DNA from: Oscillospiraceae bacterium
GTDB lineage: Bacteria; Bacillota; Clostridia; Oscillospirales; Ruminococcaceae
Reading direction: 5' to 3'
Assembly: GCA_016302225.1 (NCBI GenBank)
Contig: JAEDOB010000011.1
Span: 1 to 18,155, forward strand
Length of the DNA: 18,155 bases
Shown here: in pieces, positions 6,320-15,118 of the stretch
How positions within the stretch are numbered: position 1 is the first letter of the stretch
How the letters are laid out: every line of letters starts with the position of its first letter
Made by a program: the position numbers and the translations under genes
The notes under the pieces: generated by a model
Seen by the model: the letters and a program-made list of their open reading frames with translations, nothing else
Databases searched by the model: none
Told to the model about the DNA's origin: nothing

Positions 6320-7447
6320 TTATTTGTCAATCAGTCCCGAAATTACCCTGTAAATCCTGTCGGGCGTGTCGGAAATTGCAAGTGAAGCGGCATTTGCGCT
6401 TAAAACTGCCAGCCTGTCGGGGTCGTGATAAAGCTCGTCAACGGTCTTTATCAGCAATTCGGAGGTAAGGTCCTTCTGCTCAAAAACCACCGCAGCACCC
6501 GCATTTGCCAGCACCATTGCGTTGTGATACTGATGATTTCCCGCAACAATGGGCGACGGGATAAGTATAGAAGCCCGCCCCACCGACTCTATCTCGCAAA
6601 GCGCATTTGCACCCGAACGGCTGATGATAAGGTCTGCCGCCGCCATGCAAACGTCCATATTGTCGATGTATTCCTTCACCATAAGGCGGGGATTGTTTTC
6701 GAGAGTTACGCCCTTTTCGGTCAGAGATTTAACGAAAGTATCTTTACCCATCTGACCGTAGCTGTGAATGTGATTTATCTGTCTGCCGTTTTTCTGCGAC
6801 CATGCAATAAGGTCGGAAACGGTTTCGTTTATCATTCCCGCACCAAGGCTGCCGCCTGTGGAGAGAATGCAGATGCCGTCGTCAAGACCAAGCTGACGTT
6901 TTGCATCCTGCCTGCTGCGGTGGGTAAAGCCCTTTCGCACGGGCAGACCTGTTACGGTATATTTCACGGAGGCGTCGAAATAATCCTTTGCCGCTTCGAC
7001 GGTAAGCATTACCTCATCAACCCTTTTTGTCAAAAGACGTGTGGTTACTCCGGGGTATGCGTTCTGCTCGTGGATAGCGGTGGGAATGCCCATCTGCGCC
7101 GCCTTCATAACGATAGGACCGCTGACATATCCGCCTGTGCCTATGACAATATCGGGCTTGAAGCCGTCGATTATCTGCTTTGCACGGTGTCCCGCAGTGG
7201 TGAGATATGCCACGGACTTGATGTTTCGGGCAATATTTTTCGGAGTAAGCTTTCTCTGAAATCCGCTGACCTTAATGGGAGCAAACTCTATCCCCGCTTT
7301 GGGAACAAGCCTTGCCTCCATTCCGTTTGGAGTTCCCGCATACAAAAATTCGGCGTCGGGACGCTTTTCCTTGATTATTGAAGCGATAGCAAGGGCGGGA
7401 TTAATGTGCCCGGCAGTTCCTCCGCCGGCTAAAAGTACCTTTAACAA
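6320..7447 (-). CDS. murG: UDP-GlcNAc:undecaprenyl-PP-MurNAc-pentapeptide GlcNAc transferase
   Basis: Peripheral inner-leaflet GT-B glycosyltransferase. It adds GlcNAc to lipid I to make lipid II, acting between MraY and the flippase. The 375-aa protein has the N-terminal glycine-rich loop GGGTAGH (8-14), a second Gly-rich segment, VIGTGGYVSGP (101-111), and the conserved HEQNAYPG (126-133). In the C-terminal UDP-binding half it has SRSGANALCE and the GNHQYHNA motif that contacts the donor. Translation appears to start at TTG 7447, since the MurG N-terminus begins at once (LKVLLAGGGTAG) and AAAGGAC lies about 9 nt upstream. No ATG is available nearby. It follows ftsW by 71 bp, which holds no gene. 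Confidence 0.97.
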   Translation of the reverse strand: MLKVLLAGGGTAGHINPALAIASIIKEKRPDAEFLYAGTPNGMEARLVPKAGIEFAPIKVSGFQRKLTPKNIARNIKSVAYLTTAGHRAKQIIDGFKPDIVIGTGGYVSGPIVMKAAQMGIPTAIHEQNAYPGVTTRLLTKRVDEVMLTVEAAKDYFDASVKYTVTGLPVRKGFTHRSRQDAKRQLGLDDGICILSTGGSLGAGMINETVSDLIAWSQKNGRQINHIHSYGQMGKDTFVKSLTEKGVTLENNPRLMVKEYIDNMDVCMAAADLIISRSGANALCEIESVGRASILIPSPIVAGNHQYHNAMVLANAGAAVVFEQKDLTSELLIKTVDELYHDPDRLAVLSANAASLAISDTPDRIYRVISGLIDK

Positions 7448-7518
7448 TGTCTATCAGTCCTTTATTCTGTGGATTCGCAAAATGCCGCTTAATGGGTGTT
7501 TCCCACCTAGGTACGTCA

Positions 7519-8763
7519 CTAATCAGCACTTGCTTCACTTGGCTTCGGGGCATTATTCTGCTTTGGGGGCGATGAGAAGATACATTGCCTTGAAACATTC
7601 AGTATAACGCCCATCTGTGCCAGCTGCATACAAAGCGCAGTTCCGCCGTAGCTGAAAAACGGCAGTGAAATTCCCGTATTTGGGATAGCGTTTGTGACAA
7701 CTGCGAAATTGAACATTGCCTGAAGCCCTATCTGGAAGGTAAGTCCCACTACAAGTATCATACCAAATTTGTCGGGAGCCTTTGTGGCAATGTAGAAGCC
7801 TCTGAACACGAACATCAGGAAAATAAGGATAACGAGAACCGCTCCGCAGAAGCCCAGCTCCTCGCATACCACCGCAAAAACAAAGTCGTTTTTCGACTCG
7901 GGGAGATAGAGGAATTTCTGACGGGAATTTCCCAGACCCATTCCGAAAAGTCCGCCCGAACCGATGGCGATAAGGGAATTCTGCGTCTGCCATTCCTTGG
8001 AAGATGTGCCCGCAAATGGGTTCTGCCATACGTTGATACGTTCGGTAAAGTAGCCGATACCGTCGACGTTTATCTTATAGGCAACGATAATGCAAACCGC
8101 TCCCGCCGCTACTCCCGCCAGAAGCAGCAGATGTCTTATTCTGACGCCGCCTACGAACATCAGCACAATTCCGATAGCGCAGATGATGATAGTCGCGGAA
8201 AGATGGGTCTGCGTCAGGACAAGCACTGCGGGAAGTCCCAGCAGCACCAGAAACGGTGTTACGCCGTAGGAGAACTTATCCAGCTTTGAATAATTCATGG
8301 AGATAAGGTACGCAAAAATTATGATAATTGCAAACTTTGTTATCTCCGAGGGCTGAAATTCAAAGCTTGTGCCGGGTATGACGAGCCAGCGTTTTGCGCC
8401 GTTGTGATCCCGACCGAGGGGTGAGAATTTTACCAGAAGCAGCAGCACCAGCTGGAATACATATAATCCGTAAGCAATAATGGGCTTTCGAAAATTATGG
8501 TAGTCGAAGTAGGAGAGAAAGTACATGGCAGCAAGTCCCAGAGCCGAGAAAATAAGCTGCTTTGAGATGTAAGCGGTGCCGTCGCCGTTTTCCTCCTTGA
8601 TAGCCCATGCGTAGCCTGCGGAGAACATCATTATCAGACCGAACACAAGCAGTATGAACACTATGGAAAAGAATACCAGATCCATTGGTCCCTGAACGAT
8701 TTTTTCCTGATAGCCCCGTGAATTTTTCTTGTCCCATTTTATATTACGGGCAGCCTCCGCCAA
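7519..8763 (-). CDS. ftsW: Septal peptidoglycan glycosyltransferase FtsW/SpoVE (SEDS family)
   Basis: Polytopic membrane polymerase that builds septal glycan strands from lipid II together with its partner class B PBP, most likely the protein encoded at 12826-15078. The 414 residues contain about ten membrane helices after a 25-residue cytoplasmic start. SEDS landmarks are NGAKRWL with FQPSE (121-140), PESKNDFVFA with the predicted catalytic Asp293 (288-297), EELGF (301-305) and the signature PNTGISLPFFSYGG (361-374). Start at TTG 8763 is supported by AAGGAGG 9 nt upstream (8773-8779). It follows mraY with a 144-bp spacer occupied mostly by an inverted-repeat element. In sporulating relatives the same position holds spoVE. 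FtsW and SpoVE cannot be told apart from this sequence alone. Confidence 0.96.
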   Translation of the reverse strand: MAEAARNIKWDKKNSRGYQEKIVQGPMDLVFFSIVFILLVFGLIMMFSAGYAWAIKEENGDGTAYISKQLIFSALGLAAMYFLSYFDYHNFRKPIIAYGLYVFQLVLLLLVKFSPLGRDHNGAKRWLVIPGTSFEFQPSEITKFAIIIIFAYLISMNYSKLDKFSYGVTPFLVLLGLPAVLVLTQTHLSATIIICAIGIVLMFVGGVRIRHLLLLAGVAAGAVCIIVAYKINVDGIGYFTERINVWQNPFAGTSSKEWQTQNSLIAIGSGGLFGMGLGNSRQKFLYLPESKNDFVFAVVCEELGFCGAVLVILIFLMFVFRGFYIATKAPDKFGMILVVGLTFQIGLQAMFNFAVVTNAIPNTGISLPFFSYGGTALCMQLAQMGVILNVSRQCIFSSPPKQNNAPKPSEASAD

Positions 8764-8809
8764 TGCAATACGCCTCCTTGAAATTCTATTGCGGTTATTT
8801 TAACGAGAA

Positions 8810-8887
8810 TTGTAGGGGACGCATCCCGTCCCGCATTTTCCGATAGAACTTTTGTAACCTGCGGGCGGGGAAACCCCGCCCCTACAA
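8810..8887. repeat. 78-bp inverted-repeat, MITE-like element between mraY and ftsW
   Basis: The ends are perfect 9-bp inverted repeats, TTGTAGGGG (8810-8818) and CCCCTACAA (8879-8887). Each end carries its own hairpin: GGGACG/CGTCCC (8816-8832) on the left and the perfect GGGCGGGG-AAA-CCCCGCCC (8863-8881) on the right. About 30 bp of ordinary sequence lies between. AAT flanks both sides if the ends are taken as TGTAGGGG/CCCCTACA, which could be a 3-bp target duplication. It encodes no protein and neither strand has a U-tract after a stem, so it is unlikely to terminate. Similar half-units lie at both window edges (1-22 and 18137-18155), so it is probably a dispersed repeat of this genome. Confidence 0.75.
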
Positions 8888-8907
8888 ATAATGATTTAAA
8901 CGGGATT

Positions 8908-9921
8908 TTACACCATCATTATAACATTTGCAATAACGCCCGCTACAAGTCCCACAAGAGAGAAAGCTATCACTATCTTGTATTCCGACCAGCCGCAAAG
9001 CTCAAAATGATGGTGGATAGGGGACATTTTGAAGATACGCTTGCCTGTTGTCTTAAAGCTTATTACCTGAATAACAACGGAAAGCGCTTCGCAGATGTAA
9101 ACTATTGCCACAAGGAAGAAAAGCAGATGCTGTCCTGTCATCATGCCCAGGGCAGCCACCGCACCTCCCAGGTACATGGAGCCTGTGTCGCCCATAAACA
9201 CCTTTGCGGGGTGGAGATTCCATACGAGAAATCCCACGCAGCCGCCAGCCACCGCAACGCCGAAAATGGTGCATTCCCACAGTCCCAGAACGGAGAGCAT
9301 CATGACGAAGGAAAGGGAGGAAACGACTGTCACCGTCGAACAAAGTCCGTCAACGCCGTCGGTGAGATTTACCGCATTTACGATATATATGAGCACGAGT
9401 ATCATCAGAGGATAGTAGAATATCCCGAAATCAACGTCACCGAAGAAGGGGAGAAGTATCTTTGTGTCGTCCCCGAGAAGCTTTAAGACCCACAAAAAAG
9501 CGGAGGTCAGAACAAGCTGCATGACCATTTTCTGCTTGGGATTAAGCCCCTTGTTCTGCTTTTTTACCGCCTTGATGTAGTCGTCGATAAAGCCGATGCC
9601 GCTGTTCAAAAGCGCAAAGCCCATGCAGGTGAGTATTCGGTAAAGTGGCAGGTCTTTTCCCATAGGTACGCCGTTTTCCGTGGTCGAACGCCAGAGGAGA
9701 AATCCCACAGAAGCAGCCACCAGCGAGCCGATAATGAACATAAATCCGCCCATCATAGGCGTTCCCTGCTTTTTCTTCTGACTTTCCAAAGCCGCTCCCA
9801 CGAACTTTTCAATAGTCTGCCCAAAATGGAGCTTTTTAAGCAGGGGAATGAGAAAAATTCCCGTTGCCGCCGAAATTCCGAAGGCAAGCGCAGCGGTCAC
9901 AACGTTTATCCATAAAGCCAT
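8908..9921 (-). CDS. mraY: Phospho-N-acetylmuramoyl-pentapeptide transferase
   Basis: Polytopic membrane enzyme that transfers phospho-MurNAc-pentapeptide to undecaprenyl phosphate, forming lipid I. From the chosen ATG it has 337 residues and about ten membrane helices. Signature sites are the Asp pair in FIDDYIK (113-114), NLTDGVDGL (185-193), FMGDTGS (242-248) and the cytoplasmic HHH of PIHHHFE (303-305), all known from the MraY active site. The frame can be read from a TTG at 9930, but that codon abuts the GAAAGG ribosome binding site. ATG 9921 has it 9 nt upstream and lies 5 nt after the murF stop. I therefore use 9921. The 3' side is followed by the inverted-repeat element instead of murD. 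Confidence 0.96.
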   Translation of the reverse strand: MALWINVVTAALAFGISAATGIFLIPLLKKLHFGQTIEKFVGAALESQKKKQGTPMMGGFMFIIGSLVAASVGFLLWRSTTENGVPMGKDLPLYRILTCMGFALLNSGIGFIDDYIKAVKKQNKGLNPKQKMVMQLVLTSAFLWVLKLLGDDTKILLPFFGDVDFGIFYYPLMILVLIYIVNAVNLTDGVDGLCSTVTVVSSLSFVMMLSVLGLWECTIFGVAVAGGCVGFLVWNLHPAKVFMGDTGSMYLGGAVAALGMMTGQHLLFFLVAIVYICEALSVVIQVISFKTTGKRIFKMSPIHHHFELCGWSEYKIVIAFSLVGLVAGVIANVIMMV

Positions 9922-9926
9922 TTTAT

Positions 9927-11288
9927 TCAACCTTTCCGAAGCTCACTGATAATATTTTCCAGCTTCATTCCTCTGCTGCCCTTGAAAAGCACCGTATCTC
10001 CGTCGGAAATTTTCGCTTTCAGCCATTCGACAAGCATAGCGGGATCGTCCGTGCTGCCCGAATGCAGTCCCGCTTCATCGGCGGCAGCGGCGATATACTT
10101 AGCCATTTTTCCATAGCAGGCGATGTAGTCAAGCTTCTTTTCGGCGGCATAGCGTCCGATCTCTGCGTGAAGCTCGGGGGAACGTTCACCCAGCTCCAGC
10201 ATATCCGCAAGAACAGCACCCCGTCTGCCCGTGCATTTCATATCGCAGAGGGCGTCAATGGAAGCCTTCATGGAGGTGGGTGAAGCGTTGTAGCAGTCTA
10301 TAACAGCGGTAAATCCGCCTATTTTCTCGATTTTCTGCCGCATTCCCGAGGGGACATAGCTTGCAAGAGCCGCAGCAGCCTTTTCAAGGTCGGCACCCAA
10401 TTCCGCCGCCGCAGCCACCGCCGCCAGAGCGTCAAGAGCGTAATGCTTTCCGATACAGGGCAGCTCACAGGGGATAGATCTCCCGTCCGAAACAATGTCA
10501 AAACGAAGCTTTTCTTCCTCCTGAACGATATTTTCTGCAACATAATCGCAGTCCTTGTTCTCGATACCGAAGCTTATCACCTTTCTGTCGGCAACAGAGC
10601 GGGTCAGGGGGAAAAGCCGTTCATCATCGCCGTTTACGATAAGGGGTGCGGAAGGCTTTGCGCCCGCAAGAATTTCCAGCTTTGCCTTTAAAATATTGTC
10701 CTGACTGCCAAGCTGTTCCAGATGGCAAAGCCCTATATTTGTTATGAGGCAGACATCGGGGTTTGCCGCTTTGGACAGCCTTTCTATCTCACCGAAGCCC
10801 GACATTCCCATCTCGATAACGGCGGCTTCAAAGCTGTTGTCAAGGCGGAAAAGTGTAGTGGGCAGACCTATTTCATTGTTGAGATTGCCCTCGGTTTTAA
10901 GCGTCTTAAATGCCGATGATACCGCCAGAGCAGTCAGCTCCTTTGTGGTGGTTTTGCCAACACTTCCCGTAATTCCGATAACCTTAACGGGCAGAGTGCG
11001 CCTGTAATATCCCGAAAGGTCAAGCAGAGCCTTTCTAGTGCTTTCGCATACGATCGACGGAATTCCGTCAAGCCTTTTTTCGCTGAGGACGGCAGCTGCG
11101 CCCTGTGCAATGGCGGAAGCGGCAAAGTCGTGTCCGTCAAAGCGTTCGCCCTTTATGGCAATGAAAAGGCAGCCCGCTTCGATTTTCCTCGTGTCGGAGG
11201 AAACGGTGGTTATTTCCTTTTCGGGAGATATGCCGCAAAGCTCGCCGCCAACGGCTTTTCGGATCTCATCGACAGTTATTTTTTCCAT
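9927..11288 (-). CDS. murF: UDP-MurNAc-tripeptide--D-alanyl-D-alanine ligase
   Basis: Cytoplasmic ATP-dependent ligase that adds the D-Ala-D-Ala dipeptide to the UDP-MurNAc-tripeptide, completing the precursor. The 453-aa length is typical of Mur ligases. An N-terminal substrate domain (1-100) is followed by the ATPase centre with P-loop GITGSVGKTTT (105-115), then EMGMSGFGE and the C-terminal ligase domain with DCYNASPTSM. GAGG lies 7 nt before the ATG. It starts 13 bp after murE and stops 5 bp before mraY, so the three genes are almost certainly co-translated from one mRNA. Confidence 0.97.
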   Translation of the reverse strand: MEKITVDEIRKAVGGELCGISPEKEITTVSSDTRKIEAGCLFIAIKGERFDGHDFAASAIAQGAAAVLSEKRLDGIPSIVCESTRKALLDLSGYYRRTLPVKVIGITGSVGKTTTKELTALAVSSAFKTLKTEGNLNNEIGLPTTLFRLDNSFEAAVIEMGMSGFGEIERLSKAANPDVCLITNIGLCHLEQLGSQDNILKAKLEILAGAKPSAPLIVNGDDERLFPLTRSVADRKVISFGIENKDCDYVAENIVQEEEKLRFDIVSDGRSIPCELPCIGKHYALDALAAVAAAAELGADLEKAAAALASYVPSGMRQKIEKIGGFTAVIDCYNASPTSMKASIDALCDMKCTGRRGAVLADMLELGERSPELHAEIGRYAAEKKLDYIACYGKMAKYIAAAADEAGLHSGSTDDPAMLVEWLKAKISDGDTVLFKGSRGMKLENIISELRKG

Positions 11289-11301
11289 AAAAATTCCTCA
11301 T

Positions 11302-12768
11302 TCAAGATAATTCTGCAAGAGCCTCGGCAGCAATTTCACGTTCGTCAAAGTGGATATGCTTTCCGCCCGCAAGTATCTGATAATCCTCGTGACCCTTGCC
11401 CGCCAGCAGCACCAGATCGCCCTTTTTTGCGATTTTTACGGCATGGAAGATAGCTGCCTTTCGGTCGGTGATGCGGTCGCAGGGCTTTGTGCCGGTCAGT
11501 CCCGTGAAAATGTCGTCTATGATAGCATCGGGGTCCTCGTTTCGGGGATTATCCGATGTTACTATCAGATAGTCTGCGTATTTTTCCGCCGCCGCACCCA
11601 TTTTGGGACGCTTTGTCCTGTCCCTGTCGCCGCCGCAGCCGAAAAGGCAGATAAGCCGTCCCGAAATTTGCTCTTTGAGAGCAGGAAGGACGTTTTCCAG
11701 CGCATCGGGGGAATGGGCATAGTCGCAGATAAGCATAAAATCCCGTCCCGTGGGGATAATTTCACACCGTCCCCGAACGCCCTTGCTTTCTTCAAGGGAC
11801 TTTTCGATAATGTCTGCGGAAACGCCCATTTTCAGAGCGACCTTAACGGCAGCTGCGGTATTTGCGGCATTGAACCGTCCCATCATACCAAGAGAAATGG
11901 GGTATTCCTTGCCGAAATCGCTGAGGATAAAGTGTATTTTATCGCCCCTTGCGGCAATGTCCCGTGCGTTCACATCGGCGTCGGGGTGCAGACCGTAGGA
12001 GCATTTTTCGCAGGAAATTTCGGTAAACAGGCGTTTGCCGTACTCGTCGTCCGTATTCACAACGGCAAATCCGCAGCGGTCGAAAAGCAGCCGCTTTGCA
12101 AGATAGTAGTTTTCCATATCTCCGTGATAGTCAAGGTGATCCTGAGTAAGATTTGTGAACACGGCATAGTCGAAAAACGCAGGACCTATGCGGTTCTGAT
12201 GGAGTGCAAAGGAAGTGACCTCCATTACCGCAGCCGTGCAGCCGTCAGCGCACATCTTCTCGAAAATGCTGTAAAGCTCGCCGACCTTTGGGGTGGTGGG
12301 GGTGGATTCGTCCCTTTCAATGGGTTCCGTGCCCGAAAATACGCCCGTAGTGCCGATAAGACCGACCTTTCTGCCGTCTTTTGCGAGAATATCACGGATA
12401 AGTGTGGTCATGGTGGTCTTGCCGTTTGTGCCCGTCACGCCGATAAGAGTCAGCTTTTTTTCGGGGTGACCGTGCATGGCGGCAATCAGATAGCCGTAAA
12501 AATATCGGGAATTCTCGACGATTATTTGCTTGGGAAGTCCCAGATCACGTTCGCAGACAACAGCCGCTGCGCCCTTTTTCAGCATATCCTCGGCGGCGGA
12601 ATGTCCGTCAAACCGTCCGCCCTTGACGCAAACGAAGATGAAGCCCTCGGCAATATCCTCCGTAAAATCGGAAACGCCGCTTATTTCGGGGTTTTCCGTC
12701 AAAAGCTCTCTGTCAGCCTTGTATTCTGCGTATTTTCCTGCGTCCTCAAGAAGCTGTGCGAGTTTCAT
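11302..12768 (-). CDS. murE: UDP-MurNAc-tripeptide synthetase, meso-diaminopimelate type
   Basis: Cytoplasmic ATP-dependent ligase that adds the third residue of the stem peptide. The 488-aa protein has the P-loop GVTGTNGKTTM (110-120), the lysine expected to be carbamylated (K225 in YYLAKRLLF) and the C-terminal motif DNPRNEDP with DNPR at 406-409. In characterised MurE enzymes DNPR marks meso-diaminopimelate as substrate, whereas lysine-adding enzymes differ there. The inferred wall chemistry is therefore DAP-type. AAAGGA lies about 8 nt before the ATG. The 57-bp gap after the PBP gene holds only a loose 8-bp inverted repeat (12788-12820). Family assignment is secure; substrate choice is inferred from the motif. 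Confidence 0.97.
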   Translation of the reverse strand: MKLAQLLEDAGKYAEYKADRELLTENPEISGVSDFTEDIAEGFIFVCVKGGRFDGHSAAEDMLKKGAAAVVCERDLGLPKQIIVENSRYFYGYLIAAMHGHPEKKLTLIGVTGTNGKTTMTTLIRDILAKDGRKVGLIGTTGVFSGTEPIERDESTPTTPKVGELYSIFEKMCADGCTAAVMEVTSFALHQNRIGPAFFDYAVFTNLTQDHLDYHGDMENYYLAKRLLFDRCGFAVVNTDDEYGKRLFTEISCEKCSYGLHPDADVNARDIAARGDKIHFILSDFGKEYPISLGMMGRFNAANTAAAVKVALKMGVSADIIEKSLEESKGVRGRCEIIPTGRDFMLICDYAHSPDALENVLPALKEQISGRLICLFGCGGDRDRTKRPKMGAAAEKYADYLIVTSDNPRNEDPDAIIDDIFTGLTGTKPCDRITDRKAAIFHAVKIAKKGDLVLLAGKGHEDYQILAGGKHIHFDEREIAAEALAELS

Positions 12769-12825
12769 ATAAAAGTTCCTTTCGGTAGTGAATTTTACGG
12801 GATATTTTTTCCAAATTCACGGAAT

Positions 12826-15078
12826 TTATCCATCGGATTTTACCACGAAAACCACTTCAACAATAGTACCCTTGGGCACGGACGCACCCGGAGTGTAATT
12901 CTGGAGTGTCGCCAATGCGCCCTCACGCTGTGCAGCACCGCCGCTGACCTTCAGGTTCAGGTCGTATGCAGCAAGAGTTTCGTTTGCCTGAGAAAGGGTC
13001 ATGCCCGTAAGGTCGGGGACCTCTGTGGTCTTTTCCTCATATTCCTCGTCGGTGTAGAGAATGACCTTTCCGTTTCTGCGGACGGAGCTTCCACGAGCGG
13101 GAACCTGCCCTGTGACCTCCTCGCCGCTGCCGATAACAACGGGGTTCAGTCCCAGAGATGTAAGGGTATCGGAGGCTGTTGCCACGGACTGCTCCACTAC
13201 GTCGGGGAGAGTGATGTCCATCTGAGCAAGCTCCTCCTCGGTATATTCGGGATAATATCCCAGATAGGGGAGTGCTTCCTTGAGAACGTCCGCAACTGCG
13301 GGGGCAGCAACAACGCTTCCGTAGTAATCCTTGCCCGTAGGCCAGTCTACCATAATGAGAATGATTATTTCGGGGTCGTCGGCGGGGGCAAATGCGCAGT
13401 ATGACGAAACATAAATATCATCTCTGTTCAGACGGTTGTTTTCCTCCTGATTTTGAGATGTACCGGATTTTCCGCCGATTTTGTAGCCCTGTATGTAAGC
13501 GTTTGAACCGTTTTTCGTATTTACAACGTCCTCCAGAACCTGACGCATCTGAGCGGAGGTTTCTTCGGATATTACCTGACGCCTGATATTCGGCTCGGCT
13601 TTTTTCACAACATTTCCGTTTGAATCAACTATCTTATCCACAACATATGGTGTTACCAGCTTACCGCCGTTGATAACTGCGGCATATGCGGTTATCATCT
13701 GAATGGGGGTGAGGGTAGTAGTCTGACCGAAGGAGCAGGAGCCCAGCTCAACGGGACCCATTCTGCTGTAAGGAACATAAAGGCTTGTTGCCTCGGAGGG
13801 CAGGTCAATTCCCGTAGGCTCAGTAAGACCGTAGGCTGCGAAGTATTTGCAGAAGCTTTCCGCACCCAGCGCCTGTCCTATCTGCACGAAGGCGGGGTTG
13901 CAGGAGTTTGTCATGGCTGTGGTGAAATCCTGCGTTCCGTGGGAATAGTTAGCCCAGCAGTTGAAGGGCGTGCCTGCCACGTTGATGGTCCTTCCGCAGT
14001 TAAAGGTGGAGTTCAGGGAGATTACCTTTTCCTCCAGTGCAGATGAACCCGTGATTACCTTGAAAACCGAACCTGGGTAATATCTTTCGGAAATTGCCTT
14101 ATTTTTCCACTGCTTTTCTCTGAGAGCGGCGTAAAGCTCGTCATATTCCTCTTCATTGGTGACGGCGGCAAGCTTTGCCCTGTCAAGCTCGCTGTAAATG
14201 GTTGTGCGGTCGTTCAGGTCAAAGCCGGGGACGCTTGCCATTGCCTTGATAGCGCCCGTTTTTGCTTCCATTATGATTCCGCAGGTTCTGTTCTGCGGGT
14301 TAAAGTCGGAAACCGTGCTTTCAAGAGCCTTTTCCAGATAATGCTGCAAGGTCATATCGAGAGTGAGGTAGAGGGAGTTTCCGTTCTGCGCCTCGTACAT
14401 TTTGTCGTTTTTATAGGGCATTTCCTTGCCGCTTGCGTCGGTGGCGGAGATAATTTTTCCGTCAACGCCTGCCAGATAGTCGTTATACTGCAATTCAACG
14501 CCGTACTGACCGTCGCCCTCGGCATTGGTAAAGCCGATAACGGCAGCGGCAAGCTCATTTTGCGGGTAATAACGCTTGGTGTCATTCTGTTCAAAGACCA
14601 GCTTGTAGCCTATGTTCTGTTCGGTGAGATAGGCGTTTATCTCGTCCCAGACCTGCTTTTCCACCTTTGTGGCAATATTTTCCTGACGGCGGGAGGTTTT
14701 CTCGTATTTATCGAGAATGGTCTGCCTGTCAACGCCCAGCTTTTCGGAAAGACAGTCGGCAATGACCTTCTTCTGACGCTCCTTTTCTGCGGGGTCCTTG
14801 ATGGCGTCAATTCCTGCGGGGTCGATGGCTACTGTGTAAACGGTGGCGGACTGTGCCAGAATTTTTCCGTTGCAGTCGTAGATGCTGCCTCGGTTTGCGC
14901 TTACGGTAATGCTGCGGAACTGCTTGTCATTTGCCATTGCCTGATATTTTGCGCTGTCCTGCACAGAAACGGTAAACAGGTGGAAAACCACATAGCCGAT
15001 AAATACGAGCATAACGGGTACAACGACAAAATGAAGTCTGTTGACCATTTTTGAGGTTGGCTTCAGCGACATTGACAT
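12826..15078 (-). CDS. ftsI: Class B penicillin-binding protein with two PASTA domains
   Basis: Membrane-anchored transpeptidase that cross-links septal peptidoglycan, the natural partner of FtsW. From the chosen start it has 750 residues: a short cytoplasmic tail, a membrane helix (about 17-36), a dimerisation/pedestal domain with RGSIYDCNG, and a transpeptidase domain with motifs SVFK (S337, K340), SCN (392-394) and KSGTS (537-541). Two PASTA domains follow (about 623-677 and 685-746). Two PASTA repeats resemble B. subtilis PBP2B more than SpoVD, which has one. Clostridial orthologues at this locus are often called SpoVD. The frame is open to TTG 15120 and ATG 15108, but neither has a well-spaced ribosome binding site, and the TTG lies on the U-tract of a terminator-like hairpin. 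ATG 15078 has GAAAGGA 5 nt upstream and is preferred. Confidence 0.95.
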   Translation of the reverse strand: MSMSLKPTSKMVNRLHFVVVPVMLVFIGYVVFHLFTVSVQDSAKYQAMANDKQFRSITVSANRGSIYDCNGKILAQSATVYTVAIDPAGIDAIKDPAEKERQKKVIADCLSEKLGVDRQTILDKYEKTSRRQENIATKVEKQVWDEINAYLTEQNIGYKLVFEQNDTKRYYPQNELAAAVIGFTNAEGDGQYGVELQYNDYLAGVDGKIISATDASGKEMPYKNDKMYEAQNGNSLYLTLDMTLQHYLEKALESTVSDFNPQNRTCGIIMEAKTGAIKAMASVPGFDLNDRTTIYSELDRAKLAAVTNEEEYDELYAALREKQWKNKAISERYYPGSVFKVITGSSALEEKVISLNSTFNCGRTINVAGTPFNCWANYSHGTQDFTTAMTNSCNPAFVQIGQALGAESFCKYFAAYGLTEPTGIDLPSEATSLYVPYSRMGPVELGSCSFGQTTTLTPIQMITAYAAVINGGKLVTPYVVDKIVDSNGNVVKKAEPNIRRQVISEETSAQMRQVLEDVVNTKNGSNAYIQGYKIGGKSGTSQNQEENNRLNRDDIYVSSYCAFAPADDPEIIILIMVDWPTGKDYYGSVVAAPAVADVLKEALPYLGYYPEYTEEELAQMDITLPDVVEQSVATASDTLTSLGLNPVVIGSGEEVTGQVPARGSSVRRNGKVILYTDEEYEEKTTEVPDLTGMTLSQANETLAAYDLNLKVSGGAAQREGALATLQNYTPGASVPKGTIVEVVFVVKSDG

Positions 15079-15118
15079 TACCGTCCTTTCCGAATTTTTC
15101 GGTTTCATGCCTTTAATC

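Noticed and set aside
7491..7508. Small GGGTG...CCCA hairpin in the ftsW-murG gap as another repeat copy or terminator
   Set aside because: The stem is only about 4 bp, lacks a U-tract and lacks the CCCCTACAA end of the repeat.
8863..8881. GC-rich hairpin as a transcription terminator between mraY and ftsW
   Set aside because: Neither strand has a run of T after the stem, and termination there would cut off essential downstream genes.
8764..8907. Possible murD remnant between mraY and ftsW
   Set aside because: The spacer has no Mur ligase motif in any frame and is largely the palindromic element. There is no sequence sign of a decayed murD.
12788..12820. 8-bp inverted repeat GTGAATTT/AAATTCAC between the PBP gene and murE
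   Set aside because: AT-rich arms with a 17-nt loop and no following U-run. It is weak and plausibly chance.
11350..13404. Long plus-strand open frame of 684 codons across murE and the PBP gene
   Set aside because: It is antisense to two well-supported genes, shows no recognisable domain, and spans their intergenic gap. It is a shadow of codon bias on the minus strand.
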